NCBI GenBank assembly: GCA_003246625.1
Contig: QJZR01000014.1
Coordinates: forward strand, 71,219 to 135,218
From: Alphaproteobacteria bacterium
GTDB lineage: Bacteria; Pseudomonadota; Alphaproteobacteria; Rhodospirillales; Rhodospirillaceae
Direction: 5' to 3'
Length of the DNA: 64,000 nt
The translations under genes and the position numbers were made by a program. Positions 8,848 to 15,814 of this stretch are shown here, piece by piece. Below the pieces are notes generated by a model. The model was not told the origin of the DNA. It searched no databases and saw only the letters and a list, made by a program, of their open reading frames with translations. Positions within the stretch are counted from its first letter, which is position 1, and every line of letters starts with the position of its first letter.

Positions 8848-10449
8848 TCACTTCGCCGGTTTCACCTCCATGGCCACGGTGTACTGGTCGACGCGGGGCG
8901 TGTAGGTCAGCGATTTCTTCATCGCCCAGGGCGTCTTTTCGTAGTGGATCGGCACGATTCCGGTATCCGATTGCGCCTCGGCCAGGGCCTGTTGCAGCAG
9001 ACCCTCGCGCTTCTTGTCGTCGATGGTGGCCAGCGCCTCGGTCAGCGTGGCGTCCAGCTTCGGGTTGCAGTAGTTGGTGTAGTTGGTGGTGCCGTAGCCG
9101 ATCTCGGGCTTGCGGCAGGCGACCAGCGACTTCAGGGGGGACGAGGCCTCGCCGGTTCCGGCGCCCCAGCCCGCCAGATAGGCGGAGAATTCCCGCTTGC
9201 CGCGGCGGGAGAAGAACACCGACTTGGTGGTGGCGTCGACGCGGGTTTTCACGCCGGCGCGGGTCCAGTACTGGGCGATCGCCTGGGCGATTTTTTCGTC
9301 GTTCATGTAGCGGTCGTTGGGCGAACCGAGAACGATCTCGAAGCCGTTGGGATAACCCGCCTCGGCCAGCAGCTTCTTCGCTCCCTTGGGGTCGAAGGAG
9401 TCGGGTTTCAGGGCCGGGTTGTAGCCGTAAAGCCCGGTCGAGATGATCTGTCCCGCCGGTTCGCTCTGTCCGCCCATGATCTTGGCCCGGATCGCCTTGC
9501 GGTCGATGGCCAGGGACAGCGCCTTGCGCACGCGGGCGTCATGCAGCGGGTTCTTCGGCAACTTGATGCCGGGGGTGGGGGCGTCGGCGGAATCGAGCGC
9601 GACATAGATGGTGCGGTTCGACAGGCCGTCGACGACGCGCAGCTTGGCGTCCTTGCGCAGTTTCGGCAGATCCTGCGAGGGCGGGTTCTCGATGAAGTCG
9701 ACGTCCCCCGCCAGCAACGCGGCGACGCGCGGACCGTCGGCGGGAATCGGCTTGAAGGTCACCGTGTCCCACGCCGACTTGGCGCCCCAAAAGTTGGGGT
9801 TGCGGGTGAAGACGATGCGGTCGCCCTTGACGAATTCCTTGAAGACGAAGGGGCCGGTCCCCGGCACCTTTCCGGCGTTGATGTCCTCGGTCGAGGGGTA
9901 TGCCTCGATCCCTTCGCAACCGGTTTTCTTGAAGACGATCGGGCCGGCCACCTTGCCGCTCTTCGCGGGCAGGATGCCGAGCGTCGACATGTCGGTGGGC
10001 AGCATCGGATAGGGGGTCGCGGTCTTCAGGATCAGGGTGTGGTCGTCGGGGGTCTCCACCGCGGCGACCGCCTTCATGTAGATGGTGAACGCCGACGGGC
10101 TGTTCGGCACCTTCGGCACGCGGCAAAGCGAGAACACCGCATCCTTGGCGGTGAACGGCGTGCCGTCGTGGAAGGCCGCGTCCTTGCGTAGCTTGAACTC
10201 CCAGGTCAGCGGGTCGATCGCCTTCCACGAGCTGGCGAGACCGGGAATCAGGTGCTGATTGGCGTCCTGCTCGACCAGGGAATCGAACAGGTGCGTGAAC
10301 ATCGAGTTGTTGGGAATCAGGTTGTGGTAATGGGGGTCCAGCGCACTGGGCTCGGCGGCCAAGCCGATCTTCAGATCGGCGGCGGAGGCAGGCGCGGCCA
10401 CCAGAAGCCCCGTCACCAGGGCGGTGGTTGCGATCAATCCGTGTTGCAT
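8848..10449 (-). CDS. Periplasmic peptide-binding protein of ABC transporter (SBP family 5)
   Basis: 533-residue extracytoplasmic solute-binding protein, the first gene of the operon. The N-terminus MQHGLIATTALVTG with a likely cleavage after APASA (about residue 23) is a Sec signal peptide. The mature protein has the family 5 layout, including FKLRKDAAFHDGTPFTA, a strong signature of Dpp/Opp/Nik binding proteins. Ligand cannot be read from the sequence; the operon partners (formylglutamate amidohydrolase and an ArgE-type deacylase) suggest small peptides or N-acyl amino acids. Preceded by a sigma70-like promoter in the divergent region. Confidence 0.92.
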   Translation of the reverse strand: MQHGLIATTALVTGLLVAAPASAADLKIGLAAEPSALDPHYHNLIPNNSMFTHLFDSLVEQDANQHLIPGLASSWKAIDPLTWEFKLRKDAAFHDGTPFTAKDAVFSLCRVPKVPNSPSAFTIYMKAVAAVETPDDHTLILKTATPYPMLPTDMSTLGILPAKSGKVAGPIVFKKTGCEGIEAYPSTEDINAGKVPGTGPFVFKEFVKGDRIVFTRNPNFWGAKSAWDTVTFKPIPADGPRVAALLAGDVDFIENPPSQDLPKLRKDAKLRVVDGLSNRTIYVALDSADAPTPGIKLPKNPLHDARVRKALSLAIDRKAIRAKIMGGQSEPAGQIISTGLYGYNPALKPDSFDPKGAKKLLAEAGYPNGFEIVLGSPNDRYMNDEKIAQAIAQYWTRAGVKTRVDATTKSVFFSRRGKREFSAYLAGWGAGTGEASSPLKSLVACRKPEIGYGTTNYTNYCNPKLDATLTEALATIDDKKREGLLQQALAEAQSDTGIVPIHYEKTPWAMKKSLTYTPRVDQYTVAMEVKPAK

Positions 10450-10527
10450 GCTGCGAAGTCTCCACGTCTCCGGGTTAGATACGATCCGCGTACACGTGAA
10501 TGCTCTCCCGAAAGGCAGTCTTTTTTG

Positions 10528-10565
10528 TTGACGACATGTTAGGCAACTGCGAACCATAGCGTCAA
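10528..10565. promoter_or_regulatory. Divergent promoter region between transporter operon and LysR gene
   Basis: On the minus strand TTGACG (10565-10560) and TAACAT (10541-10536), 18 bp apart, form a good sigma70-type promoter for the binding-protein operon. On the plus strand another TTGACG lies at 10528-10533, so the two copies form an inverted pair centred near 10546. This is a natural place for the LysR protein to bind both its own and the transporter promoter. No confident LysR operator could be assigned by eye. Confidence 0.5.
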
Positions 10566-10599
10566 ATATGAAACAGTCATAAGTAAATTCGTAAAAGCT

Positions 10600-11508
10600 A
10601 TGAGTTCCCGCATCACCATGCGCCAGATCGAGGCCCTGCGCGCCGCCGTCCTTACCGGCGGCGCCTCGGCCGCAGCGCGGCTGCTCAACGTTTCGCAGCC
10701 CTCGGTCAGCCGCTTGCTCGCCGACCTCGAACGCGAGGTCGGCTTCCCCCTGTTCGACCGCAGCACCCGCCGGCTGCGCCCGACGCCGGAGTGCGAGGTC
10801 CTTTACGCCGAGGCGGAGCGCCTGTTCGCCGGGCTGTCCGGCATCGCGGTGCGCGCCAGCGAGATTCGCCAGTCCGGTTTGGGACAGTTGCGGGTGGCCT
10901 GCATGCCCAGCCTGTCGTCGGGGGTGCTGCCCAAGGTGGTGGCGGAATTCCTGCGCCGCAGGCCCGAGGTGCAGATTACCCTGTCCTCGCTGGGCTCGGT
11001 GACGGTGGTGGATTGGGTGACGCGCGGTCTGGTCGACATCGGCATCGCCCTGAAACCCCTGGAGTCCCCCGGCGTGGAAAGCCAGCCCCTGATTTCCACC
11101 GAGCTCGTCTGCGCCATGCCCGCCGGGCATCGCCTGGCGAAGAAAGCGGTGATCGTTCCCGCCGATCTGGCCGAAGTGGACTTCATCGGCCTGACCGACG
11201 ACCGGCTGGCCTGGGGGGCGATCGGCAGCGCCCTGCACGAGGCGGGGATCACCCCGAAGCGCCGGATCAGCACGCAGCGCGCCTATACCGCCTATGCCCT
11301 GGTGGCGGAGGGCGCGGGGGTGGCGGTGGTGGAGCCGTTCACCGCTCACGCCTTCAAGGACCGTGGCGTGGTGACGCGGCCTTTCTTGCCGCGGATTCCG
11401 TTGTCGTATCACCTGTTCTTCCCGGTGGGGCGGCCGCCTTCCGGCGTGGCGCGCGATTTTTCCACCGAGGTACGGGCCTTCCTGTCCCGCATCGCGCCCG
11501 GCGGCTGA
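10600..11508 (+). CDS. LysR-family transcriptional regulator
   Basis: 302-residue regulator with an N-terminal winged helix-turn-helix (about residues 7-65). The recognition region reads ASAAARLLNVSQPSVSRLL, and the domain ends LFDRSTRRLRPTPECEVLY. An effector-binding domain of the periplasmic-binding-protein fold follows (about 90-295). It is transcribed divergently from the transporter operon, 150 bp away, and probably controls it. ATG at 10600 lacks a clear ribosome site; an in-frame ATG at 10618 is an alternative that would remove six residues. Effector unknown, but an N-acyl amino acid or peptide-derived ligand would fit. Confidence 0.9.
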   Translation: MSSRITMRQIEALRAAVLTGGASAAARLLNVSQPSVSRLLADLEREVGFPLFDRSTRRLRPTPECEVLYAEAERLFAGLSGIAVRASEIRQSGLGQLRVACMPSLSSGVLPKVVAEFLRRRPEVQITLSSLGSVTVVDWVTRGLVDIGIALKPLESPGVESQPLISTELVCAMPAGHRLAKKAVIVPADLAEVDFIGLTDDRLAWGAIGSALHEAGITPKRRISTQRAYTAYALVAEGAGVAVVEPFTAHAFKDRGVVTRPFLPRIPLSYHLFFPVGRPPSGVARDFSTEVRAFLSRIAPGG

Positions 11509-11558
11509 GGTCGGCCTGACGCGGGAGAGATTTCCCCCGCGCCGGAAAACCCTTTAGA

Positions 11559-12593
11559 ATGCCGGGGCATCTGATGAACGGGAGTTTTCGAGGCTTGGAT
11601 TCGTTGCGCGCCGCCGATCTCTATCCGCCGATCGCGCCCTATGCCTCCGGTTTTCTGCCGGTGGGCGACGGCCATACCTTGTTCTGGGAACAGTGCGGTG
11701 CGCCGCACGGGCTCCCGGTGGTCTATCTGCATGGCGGGCCGGGGTCCGGCTGCCTGCCGGTGCACCGCCGCTTCTATGACCCCGACCGCTATCGCATCGT
11801 GCTTTTCGATCAGCGCGGTTGCGGCCGTTCCTCCCCCCAGGGCGAGACGCGCGCCAACACCACCGCGCATCTGGTCGCCGACATCGAAACCCTGCGCGAA
11901 CACCTGAAAATTCCTGCCTGGCTGGTGGTGGGCGGCAGTTGGGGCACCACCCTGGCGTTGGCCTATGGGCAGGCGCATCCCGACCGCTGCCTGGGGTTCG
12001 TGTTGCGCGGGCTGTTCCTGTTCTCGGCGGACGAGGTGGCGTGGTTCCTTTCCGGCATGGGGCGTTTCTATCCCGAGGCGGAGCGGCGCTGGCTGGCCCA
12101 CCTGTCCGAGGCCGAGCGCGGCGACCCGCTGACCGCCTATGGCCGCTTGCTCGACGATCCCGACCCCGCGGTGCACGGCCCCGCCGCGCACCTGTGGAAC
12201 GCCTACGAACATGCCTGTTCCAGCCTGCGCGGTCCCGCCGATGCCGAGGCCTGCTGGCGGATCGCCGACCCGGTGGGGGGCGAGGTGGTGGCCCTGGCGC
12301 GGCTGGAGGTTCACTACATGCGCCACCTGGGCTTCCTGCGTCCGGGGCAGTTGCTGGACGGCATGGCGGCGATCCGCCATTTGCCCGCCGCCCTGGTGCA
12401 GGGGCGGCACGACGTGGTTTGCCCGATCCGCACCGCCGAGAAGGTGGCGCGCGCCTGGCCGGGCGCTGCCTTCGCGGTGGTGGAGGATGCCGGGCATTCG
12501 GCCTTCGAACCGGGAATCCGCGCCGCGGTAGTGCGTTTTACCGACGCTTTCGTCCGTGCCGCCCAGGGCGGCGCGCCCGGCTTCCCGCGGTGA
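11559..12593 (+). CDS. pip: Proline iminopeptidase (alpha/beta hydrolase, S33)
   Basis: 344-residue cytoplasmic peptidase expected to release N-terminal proline from peptides. It has the oxyanion motif LHGGPGSG, then FDQRGCGRSSPQ, then the nucleophile elbow GGSWGTTLALAY, and the late catalytic residues in QGRHDVVCP and EDAGHSAFEP. All are typical of the Pip family. ATG 11559 and an in-frame ATG at 11574 are both possible; neither has a strong ribosome site. The stop precedes the start of the ArfB gene by only five bases, suggesting co-transcription. Confidence 0.9.
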   Translation: MPGHLMNGSFRGLDSLRAADLYPPIAPYASGFLPVGDGHTLFWEQCGAPHGLPVVYLHGGPGSGCLPVHRRFYDPDRYRIVLFDQRGCGRSSPQGETRANTTAHLVADIETLREHLKIPAWLVVGGSWGTTLALAYGQAHPDRCLGFVLRGLFLFSADEVAWFLSGMGRFYPEAERRWLAHLSEAERGDPLTAYGRLLDDPDPAVHGPAAHLWNAYEHACSSLRGPADAEACWRIADPVGGEVVALARLEVHYMRHLGFLRPGQLLDGMAAIRHLPAALVQGRHDVVCPIRTAEKVARAWPGAAFAVVEDAGHSAFEPGIRAAVVRFTDAFVRAAQGGAPGFPR

Positions 12594-12598
12594 CGTCG

Positions 12599-13021
12599 AT
12601 GATCGTGGTGACGCCGGAGATCGCGATTTCCGAAACCGAAATCGAGGAGCAGTTCGTCCGCGCCTCCGGCCCCGGCGGGCAGAACGTCAACAAGGTTTCC
12701 ACCGCGGTGCGCCTGCGTTTCGATGCCGCCGCCTCGCCGTCGTTGCCGCCCGACATGCTGCGCCGTCTGCGCCGTATCGCCGGGACGCGGATGAGCCGCG
12801 ACGGCGTGCTGACCATTCTCGCCGAGGAGCACCGCAGCCAGCTTCTCAACCGTCAGGCCGCGTTGGACCGTTTGCTGGAGCTGTTGCGCCGTGCCGCGGA
12901 AAGGCCGAAGCGGCGCATCCCCACCCGCCCGGGCCTTGCCGCCAAGCAACGCCGCCTGACGGCGAAACGCACCCGTTCCGCGGTGAAGCAGGGGCGCGGC
13001 CGGATCCGCGCGGAGGAATAA
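12599..13021 (+). CDS. arfB: Alternative ribosome-rescue factor ArfB (peptidyl-tRNA hydrolase, YaeJ)
   Basis: 140-residue GGQ-domain protein that hydrolyses peptidyl-tRNA on stalled ribosomes. The catalytic segment is RASGPGGQNVNKVSTAV. Length and the absence of codon-recognition domains separate it from RF1/RF2. The C-terminus is a strongly basic tail (RLTAKRTRSAVKQGRGR) that in ArfB threads the empty mRNA channel. ATG at 12599 is used; a GTG at 12590 overlapping the upstream stop is less likely. It sits just upstream of tRNA-Arg. Confidence 0.92.
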   Translation: MIVVTPEIAISETEIEEQFVRASGPGGQNVNKVSTAVRLRFDAAASPSLPPDMLRRLRRIAGTRMSRDGVLTILAEEHRSQLLNRQAALDRLLELLRRAAERPKRRIPTRPGLAAKQRRLTAKRTRSAVKQGRGRIRAEE

Positions 13022-13074
13022 ACCCGCCTTCGCACTTTGACGATGCGGCCATTCGCAGGTATAACGCCGTTTAA

Positions 13075-13151
13075 GTCCCCGTAGCTCAGCAGGATAGAGC
13101 ATCGGATTCCTAATCCGGGGGTCGCACGTTCGAATCGTGTCGGGGACACCA
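13075..13151 (+). tRNA. tRNA-Arg (anticodon CCT)
   Basis: A complete cloverleaf can be drawn by hand: acceptor stem GTCCCCG with CGGGGAC, D arm GCTC with GAGC, anticodon stem TCGGA with TCCGG and loop TTCCTAA giving anticodon CCT, T arm GCACG/TTCGAAT/CGTGT, discriminator A and encoded CCA. The variable loop is short. Its last 17 bases are repeated at 28596-28612, marking it as the integration site of the downstream island. Confidence 0.96.
13135..13151 (+). repeat. attL: left copy of 17-bp island attachment repeat
   Basis: The sequence TCGTGTCGGGGACACCA, the 3' end of the tRNA-Arg gene, recurs exactly at 28596-28612. The tRNA gene is left intact by the insertion, as is usual for tRNA-targeting tyrosine recombinases. 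Confidence 0.9.
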
Positions 13152-13205
13152 CTCTCACCATAATTCAATAAAATCAATATATTGTGCGGGTTTTTCGCGG
13201 CTGGC

Positions 13206-13239
13206 GTTGTTCGGCCGTGTTGTTCGGTCTGTTGTTCGG
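13206..13239 (+). repeat. Three direct repeats GTTGTTCGG (candidate integrase arm sites, left)
   Basis: GTTGTTCGG occurs at 13206-13214, 13219-13227 and 13231-13239, spaced 13 and 12 bp, 55-104 bp inside the island. The same 9-mer occurs at 28501-28509 near the right end. Short repeats flanking the core at both ends are what tyrosine recombinases use as arm-type binding sites. The role is inferred from position. Confidence 0.6.
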
Positions 13240-13561
13240 AATGAAGGTGCCACCCTACGCAATCGCCCCTGGCGGCGTAAGGGACTGGCGACAGAGGTCC
13301 CGAATCGCCTGGATTCGCCAAAACCTCGTTTTTCGAGCGATTTGGACACCAAAATCACGCGACTTGCTAAATAAGCATGACCGCCATGATTGACGGGCCA
13401 AAAGGGTTCTAAACCACAGACAGTGATTACTGGGACGAATGACCGGCACAATGAGAGCGCACCCTTCGCTCGACTGGAAGATCGCGCAAATGCGGTTGCC
13501 GCCAGATTTTTGATGGGCACAAAAAGACGGTCGCGCCGTGATGCACCACGACGACCACCCG

Positions 13562-13693
13562 AATCGAAGTAGAGCATTCTAAGCTTCGATTTCGGCACCG
13601 GTTCTTCGGCTTAGCCGAGGAAGGACTGGGGAAATGATGGGGTTCGAGAACCCACCCATCGCAGGAATTCAACCTGCACCCCCTATAGAATGC
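13562..13693 (+). ncRNA. Candidate structured RNA (several nested stems, possible pseudoknot)
   Basis: Stems visible by eye: AATCGAAG (13562) with CTTCGATT (13584); inside that loop GCATTCTA (13574-13581) is perfectly complementary to TAGAATGC (13686-13693), giving a pseudoknot-like long-range pair; CCGGTTCTT-CGGC (13598) with GCCG-AAGGACTGG (13614-13629); GGGTT with AACCC (13640-13653), or alternatively GATGGG with CCCATC; and GCAGG with CCTGC (13661-13677). It resembles no family I can name. Whether it is transcribed is unknown, and strand is a guess. Confidence 0.3.
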
Positions 13694-13777
13694 GTGTTGA
13701 GAAACTCAGATGATGACAACACCTTTACCTTCTCTCTCTCTGATGGGAGGGAAGGTGGTGTATCCAAATCTAGATGA
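13634..13777 (+). CDS. Possible 47-residue small protein, unknown
   Basis: A short frame beginning ATGATGGGG follows the purine-rich AGGAAGGA (13618-13625) and ends TGA at 13775-13777. The peptide is hydrophilic with a proline-rich start (NPPIAGIQPAPP) and an acidic middle. It overlaps the candidate structured RNA and the long hairpin at 13719-13761, so it may be a chance frame. No family recognised. Confidence 0.2.
   Translation: MMGFENPPIAGIQPAPPIECVLRNSDDDNTFTFSLSDGREGGVSKSR
13719..13761 (+). other. Long hairpin in island left end
   Basis: CCTTCTCTCTC (13728-13738) pairs, allowing G-U, with GGGAGGGAAGG (13745-13755) around a TCTGAT loop; A13727 pairs with T13756, and ACACC (13719) extends the stem with GGTGT (13757-13761) across a three-base bulge. 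No T-run follows, so it is not a typical terminator. Confidence 0.4.
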
Positions 13778-13912
13778 TAACAAATTCTAACATATTGAAT
13801 CTAAAGCAAAAAATTGATAATCGGATAAAAAAGACGAAGAGTTGAAAGCAAATCAAGTGAAATTCCAAGTGAGCGGATGCGAGCGTAGGAATTGAGTGCC
13901 GATTTGCACAGT

Positions 13913-13948
13913 CATTGCGAAGCAATGGCTGCTGCAATCATGATTGCA
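13913..13948. promoter_or_regulatory. Hairpin plus 16-bp palindrome upstream of orphan gene
   Basis: CATTGC-GAA-GCAATG (13913-13927) is followed by the perfect palindrome TGCAATCATGATTGCA (13933-13948), which could be a dimeric repressor operator. Both lie within about 105 bp upstream of the orphan gene starting at 14019. Assignment as an operator is inference. Confidence 0.35.
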
Positions 13949-14018
13949 AGAAGATGCAAAAGATATTTGTTCTGATTCGTAAATAAATATGAATGACAAC
14001 TGTTTTGGAGAAAATGTG

Positions 14019-14423
14019 ATGTTAATGGCAGAAATTTATTTTGATGGAATTAAAGATGGGGAATTCGGGTGGACCTGCGTATTTCCTGTGTGCATTTTTG
14101 GGTACGTTCCGATTCGAGAGAAATGTGGAAGCGAAGATATTATGGTCGTAATTGACGGCATGTTGATGCGCGATATTCGTGATATCAAGATTTACGACAA
14201 AACTGAGGACGGTCGCCAAGCGATCAAGATCATTGGGAATATGCTTGTTCGAGCAGAATCTCTCAAATACGCATTGCAACAAACTGAACACGCGATTGTC
14301 GAAATCATTGGTGAGAAGTGGAGCGGGTTCCTGAGCGGATCGACAATAGATGTCATCGGTCCAGCTAAAATGAAAAGCAGGGATAAGCTTCATAAAATGG
14401 CGTCACGCATTTATGGCGCTTAA
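14019..14423 (+). CDS. Hypothetical protein (orphan, island)
   Basis: 134-residue acidic-to-neutral protein with no recognised domain, signal peptide or membrane segment. The pattern of alternating hydrophobics (IMVVIDGMLMRDIRDIKIYD) suggests a beta-rich N-terminal half followed by helices. ATG at 14019 is preferred over ATG at 13989 because TTGGAG ends eight bases before it. Codon use is AT-rich compared with the chromosome. It ends against a bidirectional terminator shared with the convergent ParB-like gene. Confidence 0.6.
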   Translation: MLMAEIYFDGIKDGEFGWTCVFPVCIFGYVPIREKCGSEDIMVVIDGMLMRDIRDIKIYDKTEDGRQAIKIIGNMLVRAESLKYALQQTEHAIVEIIGEKWSGFLSGSTIDVIGPAKMKSRDKLHKMASRIYGA

Positions 14424-14426
14424 TTG

Positions 14427-14452
14427 AAAAGAGCGGAAATTCCGCTCTTTTT
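14427..14452. terminator. Bidirectional intrinsic terminator
   Basis: AAAAGAGCGG (14427-14436) pairs with CCGCTCTTTT (14442-14451) around an AAATT loop, with A-tract and T-tract on the two sides. It sits between two convergent genes and can serve both strands. Confidence 0.85.
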
Positions 14453-14457
14453 CATTT

Positions 14458-14844
14458 TCACAAAAACACTGCTTCAATGTGCAGGACCTCTCGCCAGGGG
14501 ACATCAACTTCGATCTCCGTCACCCCGAGATCACGTAAAACGGCAATTCTATGTCGACCATCTAGAAGAAAAAGCGGCCCCCAGCCATACAGATTTCGTT
14601 CTTCGGCACTGGCCAATCGCAGCAATGGACGCAAAACTTTTCCCTCTTCGTAGATTTGAAAGTATCTCCGGAGATACCTGTCCTTATGAGAATTTCTAAG
14701 ATTGATTGGAAGATTTTCCGAAACCATTCCGTCGCATCCTATGTAATTTGGATATCCGTCTAATTGAAATAATTCAGAAATTTTTTGGGCGTCAACTCGC
14801 GTTGTCGAAAAACCCCATATATTATTGCTGATGTATTTAACCAT
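14458..14844 (-). CDS. ParB/Srx-like fold hypothetical protein
   Basis: 128 residues. The segment GPLFLLDGRHRIAVLRDLG matches the DGxHR motif and following helix of the ParB/sulfiredoxin fold, where it binds nucleotide or phosphate. The rest is not recognised. No ParA, helix-turn-helix or centromere-like repeats are present, so a partition role is unlikely; stand-alone proteins of this fold include nucleases, NTPases and DNA-modification accessories. GGAGG lies seven bases before the ATG. Divergent from the 249-residue gene across a 74-bp region with an extended dyad. AT-rich. Confidence 0.7.
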   Translation of the reverse strand: MVKYISNNIWGFSTTRVDAQKISELFQLDGYPNYIGCDGMVSENLPINLRNSHKDRYLRRYFQIYEEGKVLRPLLRLASAEERNLYGWGPLFLLDGRHRIAVLRDLGVTEIEVDVPWREVLHIEAVFL

Positions 14845-14858
14845 TTATTGTCCTCCAC

Positions 14859-14903
14859 GATAAATACCTATGCGTGACTTGATTTTCAGTCACATGTATT
14901 TAT
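14859..14903. promoter_or_regulatory. Extended dyad in divergent promoter of island orphan genes
   Basis: ATAAATAC (14860-14867) and GTGACT (14874-14879) are mirrored by AGTCAC (14888-14893) and GTATTTAT (14896-14903), a two-part inverted repeat of 44 bp centred between the two divergent genes. The 11-mer GATAAATACCT (14859-14869) recurs at 25772-25782 in another divergent intergenic region of the island, suggesting a shared operator or promoter element. Confidence 0.5.
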
Positions 14904-14918
14904 GCGGAGGAAATTAAC

Positions 14919-15668
14919 ATGTCGTTATATATAGAAAACAAAGCAAAATTATATATTGGTGTCGGTGAGTATGCCTATGCATCGTTGGATTTATTCAGTT
15001 TTCCGGATCGAGCATGGGGGAGAGATGTTCTTGCTGCTATCCGTGTGGCGATGATGCAGTTTAGTTGTGGTCGAGGATTTTCGCGAAACTGTCCTCTTCT
15101 CGACACAGCATATGAAGATTTTCTTTATGTGATCAGGACGTTACACCTTGAGATTGTCGCGGAAACATATCTCGATGGGGTTGACACGATTTATCTGAGA
15201 CACACTGTTGATCCCGATCTCGAAGCAATCGTGTATTTAAAATCCGAGTACATTGAGACGGGACTGACGCCCGAGGATTTCCTCGACACGTTCATCATTC
15301 CAGAGGTGCCGATTCCAGCAGGATTTGCTGGGGCACTCCTGTATCTTGTCTCCCAGCCATGTCCCACTCCATGCTTGGAGAATACGATTTTTGTTCTAAA
15401 TCAAGTTGTTGATGAGTGCCTGCTCCGGAAGGCATTGGGCGAAGGAATGCGCATATTCGACATTGTGGGTGCGGCGACACGACTGTCGCCACAAGCACCT
15501 GTCGGCTTTTGCCCAGATTGCGGGATGATTCCTTACGAAACGTGCTCTGAGCTTTTGCGCGATTTCTCATATCGCGTCGATCTTGGTAAAGCTGACGACG
15601 AAATCGGGGGCATTCTTGCTGCTTGGCTGTTCGTGCGAGGAGACCCCGCGCCAAGGAAACTGTGGTGA
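14919..15668 (+). CDS. Hypothetical protein (orphan, island)
   Basis: 249 residues, no recognised family. Two cysteine pairs stand out: PCPTPC in the middle and GFCPDCG near residue 200, followed by another Cys (ETCSE), so a small metal site is possible. No signal peptide or clear membrane helix is seen. GGAGG lies eight bases before the ATG, giving a strong start. AT-rich codon use like its neighbours. Together with the divergent ParB-like gene it forms a candidate functional pair; function unknown. Confidence 0.6.
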   Translation: MSLYIENKAKLYIGVGEYAYASLDLFSFPDRAWGRDVLAAIRVAMMQFSCGRGFSRNCPLLDTAYEDFLYVIRTLHLEIVAETYLDGVDTIYLRHTVDPDLEAIVYLKSEYIETGLTPEDFLDTFIIPEVPIPAGFAGALLYLVSQPCPTPCLENTIFVLNQVVDECLLRKALGEGMRIFDIVGAATRLSPQAPVGFCPDCGMIPYETCSELLRDFSYRVDLGKADDEIGGILAAWLFVRGDPAPRKLW

Positions 15669-15814
15669 TGTTCGGATCATGTCCCGCAAGATATGACAGC
15701 ATCGGTCGCATCCCGACGCAAACGCCCTACTCTTGATTGCTCGCATTCTCCGCAAGGGATAGTCTGCTGTCTTGCCAATTCTGGCGATACGCGAGCAGCT
15801 TCCAGGGTGATTCC

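Larger units (their letters stand above)
13152..14018. other. Left end of island: gene-poor, inverted-repeat-rich region
   Basis: No convincing large gene was found in these 867 bases. The region holds three GTTGTTCGG repeats (13206-13239), a two-part hairpin at 13256-13279 (TACGC...GCGTA with CGCC/GGCG inside), a cluster of stems at 13562-13693, a long hairpin at 13719-13761, a short hairpin at 13913-13927 and a perfect 16-bp palindrome at 13933-13948. A 47-codon reading frame at 13634-13777 is the only small coding candidate. Longer frames here are unconvincing, and those reaching the tRNA are antisense translations of it. Confidence 0.6.

Noticed and set aside
8722-10191. 489-codon open frame antisense to the peptide-binding protein
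   Set aside because: Low-complexity antisense shadow; the minus-strand gene has signal peptide and family motifs.
12314-13321. Minus-strand frame running through the tRNA gene
   Set aside because: The stretch resembling many database hypotheticals is the antisense translation of tRNA-Arg, a known artefact.
13427-13672. 81-codon minus-strand frame in the island left end
   Set aside because: No ribosome site or family; it overlaps the inverted-repeat cluster and looks like chance.
13661-13677. GCAGG-AATTCAA-CCTGC as a tRNA or tmRNA T arm
   Set aside because: Loop lacks the TTCRANY consensus on either strand, and no acceptor, D or anticodon stems can be drawn around it.
13562-13693. Retron msr-msd RNA
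   Set aside because: No reverse transcriptase gene is present anywhere in the island, so the nested repeats cannot be called a retron.
14458-14844. ParB partition protein
   Set aside because: Only the DGxHR fold motif is present; no ParA, no helix-turn-helix and no parS-like repeats.
15669-15814. Clear sigma70 promoter for the hsd operon
   Set aside because: TTGATT and GATAGT are 19 bp apart, too loose to call with confidence.
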